Shown here: piece by piece, positions 15,453-24,964 of the stretch
How the letters are laid out: the number at the start of each line of letters is the position of its first letter
How positions within the stretch are numbered: position 1 is the stretch's first letter
Assembly: GCF_033304615.1 (NCBI RefSeq)
Contig: NZ_CP129118.1
Location: forward strand, 1,670,001 to 1,734,000
Direction of reading: 5' to 3'
DNA from: Sporosarcina oncorhynchi
GTDB lineage: Bacteria > Bacillota > Bacilli > Bacillales_A > Planococcaceae
Length of the DNA stretch: 64,000 bases
Notes under the pieces: model-generated
What the model was told of the DNA's origin: nothing
Seen by the model: the letters and a program-made list of their open reading frames with translations, nothing else
Database searches by the model: none
Translations under genes and position numbers: made by a program

Positions 15453-17243
15453 TTAGATGGCGTCATCCACGATGCCGTTTTGAAGTTGGTACATCATAAA
15501 GTATAAACCCTTTTGATTGAGAAGTTGTTGGTGGGTTCCACGCTCAACAATTTCCCCTTTATGCAACACGAGTATCAGTTCAGCGTCTTGAATCGTACTC
15601 AATCTGTGTGCGATGGCGATAGTTGTTCTACCTTTACGCATCTTCTCAAGGCTCGTCTGGATTGCTACTTCTGTTTCCGTATCGATGTTTGCTGTTGCTT
15701 CATCGAGTACAAGGATTTTCGGATTCGTTGCAATCGTCCTTGCAAATGCGACAAGTTGGCGTTGTCCACTTGAGAATGTCGATCCGCGTTCCGTCACCTT
15801 TTGTGAATATTTTGAAGGAAGCTTTTCGATGAATTCATTCGCATGCACAAATTCTGCCGCTGCTCGTACTTCTTCCGATGTCATGCCTTCATTATGCAAA
15901 CGGATATTACTTTCAATATCACCGTAAAACAGGAACGGGTCCTGCAAAACCAGACCGATTTTATTTCGCAGTTCAGCTTTCCGTAATTCTTTCAATGAAA
16001 CACCATCAATAAGAATTTCACCTTTTTCATACTCATAGAAACGCATGAGAAGATTGATGATGGAACTCTTTCCGCTTCCTGTATGCCCGACAAGTGCGAT
16101 TGTCTCTCCGGCGTTTGCAGTAAAACTAATATTCTTCAATACGTCGTTTTTGCCGTCATAGGCAAATGTGACATTTTTGAATTCAATTTTTCCATCTTGC
16201 ACTTTCTTCTGCTCAGCATCATGCTGCAATGGTTCCATATCAGGTTCATCCATCAATTTAAATACACGTGATGCTGATACGAGCGCTTGTTGAAAAATCG
16301 ACAACCGTTGCATAACTTGTTGAACTGGTTGAAAAAGTCTACCGATCAACGTAGTGAATGCATAAATAATCCCAACGTCCACTGCGCTGTCTAACGACAT
16401 AAATCCAAAATAACCGAGCACGAAAACAATAGTAAATGCATATAGAAGATCAATAAATGGACCTAGCAGCACGCTGTCAAACTTAATGTTACGCATTCCA
16501 GCGCGGTAATGTCCTTCATTTATATCATCGAACTCCTTAGATAACCGCTGCTCTTGTCTGAATGCCTGCACCATGCCCATTCCTGATAGCGATTCAGCAA
16601 TTTTCGCATTCAACTGGCTTAACCGTTCGCGGATATCTTGATAGAAGTCCGCACTGTAACGACGGTATATAGTGATGATGAGTAAGAACAATGGCATTAG
16701 TGTCATGGAAGCGAATGTCAACTTCACATCGAGTGAGAAGAGCGCGATATATACACCAATCAGAACGAAAATCGCTTGAAGGAATGTCACTACAACACTG
16801 ACAAACATCTCTTTGATTGATTCAGTGTCGTTCGTAACACGTGATACAATGCTTCCTGCTGGTGTCTGGTCAAAATAACGCATCCCCAGTCCTTGCACTT
16901 TTGTAAACACGTCAATTCGCATTTGCTGAATGACTTTCAATGCGATGTCCTGGAAACGTAATAGCTGAAAATAGGAGACGGCAACAATAAACAGCTGCAG
17001 TCCAATGTAAACGAGCACCAATGTCGTCACTTCACTTTTCGGGAACTGAAGCGGCGTCAAATAATCATCGATGAATGTCTGGATAATGAGCGGTCCGATG
17101 ATGCTTCCTGCAACTGTCAGCAGCAAGAAGAACAATGCAATTGTAATACTCCATTTATGGGGGATGGCATAGCGCATCAGTCGTTTGAATACGCCCCACT
17201 GATCTTTTGCTGTCAATTTAGGCTGTTTTTCCATCGGTTGCAT
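15453..17243 (-). CDS. ABC exporter half-transporter, YheH/BmrD-like, with intact catalytic Glu
   Basis: 596 residues: six-helix export domain (about 1-330) then an ATPase domain with Walker A GHTGSGKSS, signature FSSGQRQ and Walker B ILVLDEATANID, so the catalytic Glu is present. The signature deviates from LSGGQ. It starts one base inside the stop of the partner gene (TAATG), a coupled pair as in heterodimeric multidrug exporters such as B. subtilis YheI/YheH (BmrC/BmrD). B. subtilis YheH is longer (about 670), so the exact orthology is uncertain. Confidence 0.88.
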   Translation of the reverse strand: MQPMEKQPKLTAKDQWGVFKRLMRYAIPHKWSITIALFFLLLTVAGSIIGPLIIQTFIDDYLTPLQFPKSEVTTLVLVYIGLQLFIVAVSYFQLLRFQDIALKVIQQMRIDVFTKVQGLGMRYFDQTPAGSIVSRVTNDTESIKEMFVSVVVTFLQAIFVLIGVYIALFSLDVKLTFASMTLMPLFLLIITIYRRYSADFYQDIRERLSQLNAKIAESLSGMGMVQAFRQEQRLSKEFDDINEGHYRAGMRNIKFDSVLLGPFIDLLYAFTIVFVLGYFGFMSLDSAVDVGIIYAFTTLIGRLFQPVQQVMQRLSIFQQALVSASRVFKLMDEPDMEPLQHDAEQKKVQDGKIEFKNVTFAYDGKNDVLKNISFTANAGETIALVGHTGSGKSSIINLLMRFYEYEKGEILIDGVSLKELRKAELRNKIGLVLQDPFLFYGDIESNIRLHNEGMTSEEVRAAAEFVHANEFIEKLPSKYSQKVTERGSTFSSGQRQLVAFARTIATNPKILVLDEATANIDTETEVAIQTSLEKMRKGRTTIAIAHRLSTIQDAELILVLHKGEIVERGTHQQLLNQKGLYFMMYQLQNGIVDDAI

Positions 17244-18997
17244 TATTCTTCCCCTCCTTGCTCAACAAGAACTTCCAATTGTTGCAGGTCGTACATTTCT
17301 TTATATTTTCCATCTAACGCGAGCAATTCCTCATGCGTGCCTGCTTCAACAATCTCTCCTGCATCCATGACGATGATTTTGTGCGCATGTTGAATTGCAC
17401 TTAATCGGTGAGAGGTAATAATTGTTGTTTCCCCTGTCCGTGTGCGTTTCAATGATTCAAGAATGGCCTCTTCCGTCTTTGCATCGACGGCAGATAACGA
17501 ATCGTCTAATATAAGCAGTTCTGGCTTCATAATCAGTGCACGCGCAATGGATACACGTTGTTTCTGTCCGCCCGACAGGGATACGCCACGTTCGCCGACG
17601 ATTGTTTCATAGCACTCTTCAAATCCTAAAATGTCTTCATGGATATGGGCAAGTCTTGCTGCTTCATAAATTTCTTCACGATCCAGTTTCGGATTCGTGA
17701 ATGCGATATTCTCTCCAATTGTCGTAGAGAATAGGAAATGATCCTGCGGTACATAACCGATCGACTCACGTAAACGCTGTTGCTTGTATTGGTTTATTGG
17801 ATGTCCGCCATACATGATATTTCCTTTGTATCCTTCAAATTCCCGTAACAACAGTTTTAGAATAGCGGTTTTACCTGATCCTGTTTTCCCAACAATCCCC
17901 AACGTCTCCCCGCGGTTCAATGTGAAATGAACGTTATGGAGAGCTGGTGTTTCGTCATCCGGGAAATAGAATTCATCGATGTCAAAATGCAGATTACCTT
18001 CAGGACGCTCATCAATCGCTCCAGTGACGTCTTGGATATCGGCATCGACGGATAACAATTCCGTAATACGGCTATAGGATGCGTTTCCACGCTCCACGAT
18101 ATTAAATAGAAAACCGAATGCCAGCATCGGCCAAGTTAATAGTCCGAGATATGTACTAAACGCTACCATATCACCGATCGTCATGTCTTCCGCGATAATG
18201 AATTTCGTTCCGAAGTAGAATGATAGAATATACGATATTGCAAAAATTCCCGCTATCGTCGGATCGAACAACGCATCGACTTTTGCAACGCGCATATTTT
18301 TCGCAACAACATCTGTCGACAAATCGGTAAAGTCATCTATGTCTTCTTTTTGTTGCCCGAACGTTTTAATGACTTTGATACCTGAAATACTTTCCTGTGT
18401 CTTATCATTCAGATTGGAAAATGCCTCTTGTGCAAACCGGAATCTGCGACGCAACAGTCTGCCATAATAGCTCGTCAGGAAAATCATGAATGGAAATGGA
18501 ATAAGTGCAATTAATGTCAGTTTCCAGTTGATCGTCAACGCCATTGTCAAAATGACGAATCCCCCTGTTGAAATGGAATCGACAAGTGTCAGTATCCCCA
18601 TCCCTGCTGTCTGTTGGACGGCGTTGATGTCATTAGTGGCATGAGCCATCAAATCGCCGACCCGTCTTTTCTGATAGAATGACGGCGACATCCTAGTGAA
18701 GTGAGTAAATAACTTTTCCCGCATCGTTCTGGATAGCAGTACAGCTGATCCGAAAATCATTACCCTCCAATAATAGCGAGATGCATACATCAAAACTCCT
18801 GCGACTGCCAAAATGATGAGCCAGTTGGTCAGCTTTGACGCAACTAATGTACCCTCTGTAATATCATCAACGATATAGCCGATGATTTTTGGAGGAAGCA
18901 ACTGCAGCAAGGAAACAAATATGAGTGCTGCGATTCCGAGACCGTATTGTTTCTTCCGTTGTTTGAAAAACCAGCCTAGCTGTAATAAGACTTTCAC
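17243..18997 (-). CDS. ABC exporter half-transporter, YheI/BmrC-like, degenerate Walker B
   Basis: 584 residues: a six-helix export domain and an ATPase domain with Walker A GKTGSGKTA, canonical signature LSGGQKQ and Walker B LLILDDSLSAVD, where Asp replaces the catalytic Glu. This is the pattern of the non-catalytic subunit in heterodimeric exporters. GTG at 18997 has AGGGGGA six bases upstream and gives the YheI length of about 585; the frame opens at 19054. Probably multidrug or lipid export; substrate not evident. Confidence 0.9.
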   Translation of the reverse strand: MKVLLQLGWFFKQRKKQYGLGIAALIFVSLLQLLPPKIIGYIVDDITEGTLVASKLTNWLIILAVAGVLMYASRYYWRVMIFGSAVLLSRTMREKLFTHFTRMSPSFYQKRRVGDLMAHATNDINAVQQTAGMGILTLVDSISTGGFVILTMALTINWKLTLIALIPFPFMIFLTSYYGRLLRRRFRFAQEAFSNLNDKTQESISGIKVIKTFGQQKEDIDDFTDLSTDVVAKNMRVAKVDALFDPTIAGIFAISYILSFYFGTKFIIAEDMTIGDMVAFSTYLGLLTWPMLAFGFLFNIVERGNASYSRITELLSVDADIQDVTGAIDERPEGNLHFDIDEFYFPDDETPALHNVHFTLNRGETLGIVGKTGSGKTAILKLLLREFEGYKGNIMYGGHPINQYKQQRLRESIGYVPQDHFLFSTTIGENIAFTNPKLDREEIYEAARLAHIHEDILGFEECYETIVGERGVSLSGGQKQRVSIARALIMKPELLILDDSLSAVDAKTEEAILESLKRTRTGETTIITSHRLSAIQHAHKIIVMDAGEIVEAGTHEELLALDGKYKEMYDLQQLEVLVEQGGEE

Positions 18998-19076
18998 AGT
19001 ATTCCCCCTACTCTTTTTCTCTACCCTTGAACAGTCTATCAAAATTCTGAACAATAGAAAAGGTACGAAACTTAAA

Positions 19077-19409
19077 TTATTCGAAATCTGAAATACTTTT
19101 TATGTCGACAAATGGGATTCGGTGTGCTTCACCTGCTTCATTTTTCATGTGAACAACGCCTTCAAGCAGATCAATCTTGCCGATAAAACCCTTACCTATC
19201 AACACCTCTGGACCTTTCCAGTAAGCGATGGCAATCGGCAGATTCATCTGGACTGCTTTTTGAAACTGTAAATCCCATTCTTCCAGCTGTTGTTCATCCG
19301 GTTGTTGTCTTTGTTGAAAATAATCTTCTTTTTGCCATTCGCGCAGTTGCCCGACATGTTCCGGCAGCATCATTGCCGTCCATTTGATACGTCCGCGGTC
19401 ACGAAGCAT
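19077..19409 (-). CDS. YolD-like family protein
   Basis: 110 residues typical of the YolD-like family: RDRGRIKWTAMMLPEHVGQLREW at the start and an OB/SH3-like second half (YWKGPEVLIGKGFIGKIDLL). Such genes often accompany UvrX-type Y-family polymerases; a role in the SOS response has been proposed but the mechanism is unknown. ATG at 19409 lies eight bases after AAGGAG; the open frame extends to 19496. The polymerase gene lies upstream, with a plus-strand miniprotein gene between. Confidence 0.88.
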   Translation of the reverse strand: MLRDRGRIKWTAMMLPEHVGQLREWQKEDYFQQRQQPDEQQLEEWDLQFQKAVQMNLPIAIAYWKGPEVLIGKGFIGKIDLLEGVVHMKNEAGEAHRIPFVDIKSISDFE

Positions 19410-19454
19410 ACGCTCATCTCCTTTAATATGTAATGAAATTCTGCTGACATCAAA

Positions 19455-19484
19455 TTGTTTTGTAAAAGTTGCTATTGCTATACT
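19455..19484 (+). promoter_or_regulatory. sigma-A-like promoter for the membrane miniprotein
   Basis: TTGTTT (19455-19460), 18 bases and TATACT (19479-19484), about 36 bases before the ATG at 19521. Confidence 0.5.
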
Positions 19485-19520
19485 GATAGAATACACTCGT
19501 CGAGAAGAGGTGAACTAGTA

Positions 19521-19688
19521 ATGCTTGATACAACTACTTTCATACTGACAATGATTTTTTCAATCGTAATCGTTTCTTTCATCTTTCGCTTCATTGTCCG
19601 TAACGCCATTGATTCGTCCCGACTTATGAAGAAGGTGGAACAGTTGGAACGCGACTTGGCCGAATTCCGGTCAAACAAAAAATTGTAA
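19521..19688 (+). CDS. 55-residue single-pass membrane protein, unknown function
   Basis: An N-terminal membrane helix (about residues 6-28, TFILTMIFSIVIVSFIFRF) is followed by a short heptad-like coiled coil (LMKKVEQLERDLAEFRS) and a basic end. ATG at 19521 has GAGGTG eight bases upstream and a promoter in front, so it is likely expressed. I do not recognise the family. It lies on the opposite strand between the YolD-like and Y-family polymerase genes. Confidence 0.65.
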   Translation: MLDTTTFILTMIFSIVIVSFIFRFIVRNAIDSSRLMKKVEQLERDLAEFRSNKKL

Positions 19689-19728
19689 TCGAAAATTGGA
19701 CCGCCTGGCTTTTTGCTGGGCAGGCATT

Positions 19729-20982
19729 TCATTTGTAGTGACCACCAATCAGTTTTGAACGATGGACTGCTGTTCCCGCATCCGTATAGGATACCGCACG
19801 CAATACTGCGGTGGATCCATATTTTTTACGCAAAGAATCCATCGCTTTGCCCAGTTGGCGATTTCGCCATTTATGTTCTTCAAAAAGACTCAATTGCATC
19901 GACTGTTCTTCTTCAAGATTTGCGAGGCTAATGGCGAGGCGTCTTACGGGGCGATCGTCATGGAATTCATCAAGCAGTTCCGCACATAAACCAAAGATTT
20001 TCAGTGTATCATTCGTCGCTTCATGCATCGTACGGGAACGTCCGAACCCACCACCGAGCGCGTTTTTTGAATAACCAACAGACAGATGGATTGTGCGACC
20101 AGCCCGACCTGCTTCCCTTGCGCGAAAAGCAACGTCTTCACACATTTCTAACAGGACAGCGAGGATATCTTCTCGCTTCACATAGTCCCGGAAGAGGATC
20201 TGACCTTTGCCGTAACTGATTTGTCCTTCTATCAAAGGGGCACCCATTTCCGATAAATCGATGCCATGCGCATGATGATACAACTGATTGCCCATGATAC
20301 CGAACTTCTTTTCCAGACGTTCTAATGGCGTATGTGCCAAGTCTCCGACTGAAAAAATCCCCATTGCATTGAGATTCTTCTCCATCCGTCCGCCGATTCC
20401 CCACATCTTGCTTAAAGGAGCTACGGGCCAAAGTCTTGCCGGGACATCTTCGTATTTCCACTGGGCAAACCCCGTCTTTTTTGCATCAAGATCCAGTGCC
20501 AGTTTGGATAACAGCATATTCGGCCCCATTCCACATGCCGATCGCAACTGGAATTGTTCGTACAACTCATCCTGAATCCGCCGTATTGTATCTTCTGGGT
20601 TGCCCCAAAGCCGTTCAGTTCCATCTAAGTCGATGAAACTTTCATCAATGGAATATACATGGATTGCCTCTTTTGGCACGTAGCGGTTCAGATGGCGGGC
20701 GATTTCCATGGAAACATCGATATAAAACTGCATTTTCGGTTCAATTAGCCGAATGGATGGATCATCCGGTATTTCAAACAGCCGCATGCCCGTCTGTACG
20801 CCAAATTCCTTTTTTAAAGCCGGTGAGGCAGCAAGGACGATACCTCCTTTTCGTTCTTTGTCGCCAATAATGGCGATAGGCGTATCCATAACGTCCAGCC
20901 CTTCAAGTGCAGCTGCACAGCTTGCATAGAAACTACGCATATCCAGACAGACAATTTTCCGGTCCGGTAACCCTTCGTACAT
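19729..20982 (-). CDS. Y-family DNA polymerase (UvrX/YqjW-like)
   Basis: 417 residues. Catalytic carboxylates appear in VCLDMRSFYASCAA and YSIDESFIDL; a helix-hairpin-helix (MWGIGGRMEKNLNAMG) and little-finger region follow. This is the DinB/UvrX group that copies past DNA lesions. ATG at 20982 has GGAGG eight bases upstream and fits the YqjW length (about 412); the frame opens at 21048. A LexA-type box lies 19 bases upstream, implying SOS induction. Confidence 0.92.
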   Translation of the reverse strand: MYEGLPDRKIVCLDMRSFYASCAAALEGLDVMDTPIAIIGDKERKGGIVLAASPALKKEFGVQTGMRLFEIPDDPSIRLIEPKMQFYIDVSMEIARHLNRYVPKEAIHVYSIDESFIDLDGTERLWGNPEDTIRRIQDELYEQFQLRSACGMGPNMLLSKLALDLDAKKTGFAQWKYEDVPARLWPVAPLSKMWGIGGRMEKNLNAMGIFSVGDLAHTPLERLEKKFGIMGNQLYHHAHGIDLSEMGAPLIEGQISYGKGQILFRDYVKREDILAVLLEMCEDVAFRAREAGRAGRTIHLSVGYSKNALGGGFGRSRTMHEATNDTLKIFGLCAELLDEFHDDRPVRRLAISLANLEEEQSMQLSLFEEHKWRNRQLGKAMDSLRKKYGSTAVLRAVSYTDAGTAVHRSKLIGGHYK

Positions 20983-21000
20983 ACCGCATACCTCCGATAT

Positions 21001-21014
21001 CGAACATTCGTTCT
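21001..21014. promoter_or_regulatory. LexA (DinR) SOS box
   Basis: CGAACATTCGTTCT contains the perfect core GAAC-N4-GTTC of the Bacillus SOS box CGAACRNRYGTTYC (12 of 14 positions). It is just upstream of the Y-family polymerase start. Confidence 0.75.
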
Positions 21015-21148
21015 CAATAGTATACACGAAACGAACGAAGTTATTCAATGGGCTCTATTCCCAGTTCCCATAAAAATGTGTGGTATCGCACCAAATTGGC
21101 AGGATATAAAAAAGGTGTCCATCCTTACCAGGATAGACACCAGACATA

Positions 21149-21952
21149 TTATTCTGTTGCAGAAGCCTTCACTTCTTCAGGCAATACAAAATCTTTTATA
21201 TCGTTGAAATAGCTATATGTGGCGTTCAACTTTTGACGCGCCCTATAGGAATTACCACCGCTGTATGTTTTCATGTCCGCGGACATTTTAAAGCTCGTCA
21301 CATATAAAGTGTTTTTGTTGATTGTAATGACAAAATCCATTTTGTCGATGAGTAGGAAACCTTCTTCGGACGGACCAATTTCGGGAAATATTTCATTGAA
21401 TTTCTTAAATTCGTTACGGTCCAACGATAAACGCAGTGCATACCCATATTCAATTGGCTCAAGGATAAAATCATCCGCAAACACTTTGAATTTCGACAAA
21501 TCTAACAGCGGATTTGTCGCTGAGATTAACGTACCGAAAGATTCCGCAAGAGGATCAGTCGACGTTTCGTTCCATTTTTTGTCTCGATCGTCCATCACGA
21601 ACAAATTGTCTCCAACATTGTACATTTCCAGATTCCATTTCTCCACACCGCGCGGATGGATCTGAACTTGTCGGCGGATTTTGACTGGGTCAAGAAAAGC
21701 ATCCATGTTCATATCGAATTTCGATCCTGATTTCTCGTTATTTTCAATATCACCGTCATAAATCGTCACGCCATAATCGTCATACGAAATATGTGCACGA
21801 ACCGATTTCAACGATGAGGCCATTGCCTGTTCAGATTTGTCCAACAGATCTGCCGCCGTCATTTTCTTCTGTGCCGCACCACCCGTGCTGTTGCAAGCCG
21901 TAAGCAGCAAAATAGTTACGCTGACAGCGAAGATACTCATTATTTTTTTCAA
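21149..21952 (-). CDS. DUF6612-like lipoprotein
   Basis: About 267 residues. A lipoprotein signal (KKIMSIFAVSVTILLLTAC, lipobox LLTAC) is followed by a folded extracellular domain starting near ADLLDKSEQAMASSLKS, a pattern of LppX/DUF6612-type Bacillales lipoproteins of unknown function. TTG at 21952 has AAAGGAAG six bases upstream and places the signal peptide at the N-terminus; the frame opens at 22096, overlapping menC. Possible lipid or hydrophobic-ligand carrier; unproven. Confidence 0.78.
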   Translation of the reverse strand: MKKIMSIFAVSVTILLLTACNSTGGAAQKKMTAADLLDKSEQAMASSLKSVRAHISYDDYGVTIYDGDIENNEKSGSKFDMNMDAFLDPVKIRRQVQIHPRGVEKWNLEMYNVGDNLFVMDDRDKKWNETSTDPLAESFGTLISATNPLLDLSKFKVFADDFILEPIEYGYALRLSLDRNEFKKFNEIFPEIGPSEEGFLLIDKMDFVITINKNTLYVTSFKMSADMKTYSGGNSYRARQKLNATYSYFNDIKDFVLPEEVKASATE

Positions 21953-22070
21953 TGTAAACTTCCTTTCTACAAAACCTACGTTCATTTTACTGGAATAAGT
22001 GAACTTCATCAATGCATTGGACGGAAATTTCGAATAAGAAGTTGCATCGATTATAAAATAGGCTGTAAAG

Positions 22071-23180
22071 TCATTTCGTAAAATGCCATTTTCCAACTGT
22101 AAATTCCTCTATCGTTGCAAGATTCGGTGTAAAACCGATACCTTTGGAGACTGGTACTTTGATTTTACCGTCTTGCACAGTCACTTCAGGCGTTATAATG
22201 TCCTTTTCCCAATAACGTGAAGAGCCTGCAGTATCGCCGGGAAGTATGAAGTTTGGCAAAGAGGTTAAAGCAATATTGTGAGCGCGGCCGATGCCTGCTT
22301 CCAGCATACCGCCACACCAAACCGGAATACCATTATCCATGCAGTAGTCGTGGATTTTTTTCGCTTCGGATAATCCGCCGACCCGGCCAATCTTAATATT
22401 GATAATCTTTGTGCTGCCGAGAGCAATCGCTTTTCGCGCATCCGCAAGAGAGTGAATACTCTCATCTAGGCAGATGGGGGTCTTCAGTTCTTTCTGCAGT
22501 ATGGAATGATCGACAATATCGTCATAGCCGAGCGGTTGTTCAATCATGAGAAGACCGAAATCATCAAGCTGTTTAAGTAAGTCGATATCGTCGAGTGTGT
22601 ACGCCGAATTTGCATCCGCCATAAGTGGGACATCCGGGTATACGGCTCGCAGTCTGCGAAGCAATTCAACATCCGCTCCTGGTTTGATCTTCACTTTTAT
22701 TCTTTTATAACCTTCATCCAAAAACATTCGGACTTTTTCTATCAAATCCGACAGATTTTGTTGGAGACCGATACTGATGCCGACATCAATATACGCTCGC
22801 CCCCCTCCCAATGATTCTGCTAATGAAAGATTATTGCGCTTAGCGTACAGATCCCAAACAGCCCCTTCGACTGCCGCTTTCGCCATATTATTTCCACGTA
22901 TTGACGAAAAATTTTCTCCGACTTGATCGGGATGGGAAAGTTCTTTTCCAATGAGAAGAGGAATGAGGAAGTCACGAATCATATGCCAATTCGTTTCTAC
23001 AGTCTCTTCTGTATACCATGGTGCTTCAAAAGCAACGGATTCCCCCCATCCGCAGTTCCCGAGTTCGTCTTTCACTTCAATCAATAAAAACTGCTTGTCC
23101 TGCATCGTACCAAAACTAGTTGAAAAAGGTTCTTTCATTCTCATTTTCAATCTGCGGACCGTGAATTGTTCGATAAGCAT
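22071..23180 (-). CDS. menC: o-succinylbenzoate synthase / N-acylamino acid racemase
   Basis: 369-residue enolase-superfamily protein. Metal ligands lie in [17 protein letters not shown] and LDESIHS; the acid/base lysines are in KVKIKP and the NIKIGRVGG segment. In menaquinone synthesis MenC dehydrates SHCHC to o-succinylbenzoate; close relatives racemise N-succinylamino acids. ATG at 23180 has GGAGG seven bases upstream. No other men gene is near, and an ilvE terminator precedes it, so the racemase role cannot be excluded. Confidence 0.9.
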   Translation of the reverse strand: MLIEQFTVRRLKMRMKEPFSTSFGTMQDKQFLLIEVKDELGNCGWGESVAFEAPWYTEETVETNWHMIRDFLIPLLIGKELSHPDQVGENFSSIRGNNMAKAAVEGAVWDLYAKRNNLSLAESLGGGRAYIDVGISIGLQQNLSDLIEKVRMFLDEGYKRIKVKIKPGADVELLRRLRAVYPDVPLMADANSAYTLDDIDLLKQLDDFGLLMIEQPLGYDDIVDHSILQKELKTPICLDESIHSLADARKAIALGSTKIINIKIGRVGGLSEAKKIHDYCMDNGIPVWCGGMLEAGIGRAHNIALTSLPNFILPGDTAGSSRYWEKDIITPEVTVQDGKIKVPVSKGIGFTPNLATIEEFTVGKWHFTK

Positions 23181-23195
23181 GCTAATCCCTCCATA

Positions 23196-23228
23196 AAAAC
23201 ACCCTGTCACCGATTGACAGGGTGTTGT
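23196..23228 (-). terminator. ilvE terminator
   Basis: Perfect 12-bp arms AACACCCTGTCA (23198-23209) and TGACAGGGTGTT (23215-23226), ending in TTTTT on the minus strand, directly before the menC ribosome site. Confidence 0.88.
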
Positions 23229-23233
23229 TGTAA

Positions 23234-24310
23234 TTATAATTCCACTGTCATGCGCCAGCCAAATGGATCTTCCAATCTGCCTGTCTGGATTCCAGTCATC
23301 ATATCGTAGATTTTTTTCGATAATGCCCCGATTTCACCGTTATTCACTGTTAGGTTGGCATTGTTCCAAGAAAGTTCACCAATCGGGGAAATAACGGCCG
23401 CTGTTCCTGTGCCAAACGCCTCTTCAAGTATTCCTACTTGATGCGCTTCGTACAGTTCATCTATCGATATTTTCCGCTCTATTACAGGGATATCCCAATA
23501 CCGGAGTAATTCAATGACGGATTTGCGTGTAATTCCTTCCAAGATACTGCCATTAAGTTCAGGGGTAACGACTTTTCCATCCATTTTAAAGAAGACGTTC
23601 ATCGCGCCAACTTCTTCAATATATTTATGTTCTTTGCCGTCGAGCCATAGTACTTGGGAATAACCTTTTGCTTCAGCTACTTCCTGTGCTTTCATGGCAC
23701 CTGCATAGTTGCCTGCAGTTTTTGCACTACCTGTCCCACCTTTCACAGCGCGGACAAATTCAGATTCAACTGCGATCTTCACCGGGTTGATGCCTTCTTT
23801 GTAATAGGCACCTACAGGCGAAAGGATAATCATGAAACGGTACGTCTTCGAAGGAGCCACCCCTAAATACGGCTGTGTCGCAATAATGAACGGACGTATG
23901 TATAGAGATGTACCTTCTATTTTCGGAATCCAATCCTTGTCAATCTGGATCAGTTTACGTAAACCTTTCAAGGCAAGTTCTTCGTCAAAGTGGGGCATGC
24001 AAAGCCTTTCGTTGGAACGGTTCAATCTTTTCATGTTCTCTTCCGGTCTAAATAACAACACTTCATCCTCTTCGGTCACATAAGCTTTCAATCCTTCGAA
24101 AACGGTTTGACCGTAATGGAAAACAATAGCTGCTGGATCGATTGTGATTGGTTCATAGGGGATAATCATTGGATCATGCCATCCGTGACCTTCCGTATAA
24201 TCCATTGTGAACATATGATCCGTAAATACAGTGCCGAACGCAAGCTGATCGGATGCCGGTTTCACTTTAGGTTCTTTTGTCAATTTTACTTCTATCGATA
24301 AATTCTCCAA
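23234..24310 (-). CDS. ilvE: branched-chain amino acid aminotransferase
   Basis: 358-residue fold-type IV PLP enzyme of the eukaryote-like BCAT group ([12 protein letters not shown] start, [17 protein letters not shown] lysine in [27 protein letters not shown]). It transfers amino groups between Leu/Ile/Val and 2-oxoglutarate. The start codon is TTG, with AGGAGG eight bases upstream; no ATG fits. Monocistronic by its terminator. It resembles B. subtilis YwaA/YbgE. Confidence 0.95.
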   Translation of the reverse strand: MENLSIEVKLTKEPKVKPASDQLAFGTVFTDHMFTMDYTEGHGWHDPMIIPYEPITIDPAAIVFHYGQTVFEGLKAYVTEEDEVLLFRPEENMKRLNRSNERLCMPHFDEELALKGLRKLIQIDKDWIPKIEGTSLYIRPFIIATQPYLGVAPSKTYRFMIILSPVGAYYKEGINPVKIAVESEFVRAVKGGTGSAKTAGNYAGAMKAQEVAEAKGYSQVLWLDGKEHKYIEEVGAMNVFFKMDGKVVTPELNGSILEGITRKSVIELLRYWDIPVIERKISIDELYEAHQVGILEEAFGTGTAAVISPIGELSWNNANLTVNNGEIGALSKKIYDMMTGIQTGRLEDPFGWRMTVEL

Positions 24311-24403
24311 GATAAATCCCTCCTGATCGAACTATGTATTTTTTCATTATACACGAAATTCCCAAGGCTGATATGATAAAATGTAAACAAAGGAGTGATA
24401 AGG

Positions 24404-24943
24404 ATGACCGATTCGATAAAGATGCCCGGGGAAGAGCGCCGGGAAATGATTCTGCAAACCTTACGCGAATCCGAAAAACCGCTCACTGGAAAAGATCTAG
24501 GTGACATGGCAAATGTCAGCCGGCAAGTCATTGTAGGTGACGTCAACTTGCTAAAAGCGGTGAACGAGCCCATTATCGCGACTAGCCAAGGCTACCTCTA
24601 TGTTCATCCGCTGAAAGGGCCAGCAAAGATTGCAAAGACGCTTGTTTGCAAGCATACTCCAGAACAGACAGAAGAGGAATTGAACATCTTAGTCGATCAT
24701 GGGCTGACTGTTAAGGATGTCAAGGTCGAGCATCCTGTATATGGGGATCTGAGTGCTTCGATCATGGTGTCGAACAGGCGTGAAGTGAAAGCGTTCATGC
24801 ATCAAGTGCTTGAAGCAAAAGCCGTGTATCTTGCGAATCTATCCGAAGAAGGCATACATCTGCACACCGTCACAGCCGACACATATGAACAGATTAACGA
24901 AGCCGAGAACGCATTAAGAAAAGCGGGTATTCTCATTGAATGA
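24404..24943 (+). CDS. niaR: NAD-pathway repressor NiaR (YrxA-like)
   Basis: About 179 residues: an N-terminal HTH_11 winged helix (EERREMILQTLRESEKPLTG, VSRQVIVGDVNLL) and a C-terminal 3H domain with its three histidines (CKHTPEQ, VEHPVYGDL, IHLHTVTAD). NiaR represses NAD synthesis or niacin uptake genes with nicotinate as co-repressor. ATG at 24404 has AAAGGAG eight bases upstream. No nad genes adjoin it here. Its last codons and stop form part of the terminator. Confidence 0.92.
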   Translation: MTDSIKMPGEERREMILQTLRESEKPLTGKDLGDMANVSRQVIVGDVNLLKAVNEPIIATSQGYLYVHPLKGPAKIAKTLVCKHTPEQTEEELNILVDHGLTVKDVKVEHPVYGDLSASIMVSNRREVKAFMHQVLEAKAVYLANLSEEGIHLHTVTADTYEQINEAENALRKAGILIE

Positions 24944-24960
24944 AGAATACCCGCTTAGTT
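24923..24960. terminator. terminator overlapping the niaR stop
   Basis: Arms GCGGGTATTCT and AGAATACCCGC pair perfectly; the TGA of niaR is in the loop. TTAGTTATTTTTATTT follows on the plus strand. The convergent mscS-like gene ends at 24965. Confidence 0.85.
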
Positions 24961-24964
24961 ATTT

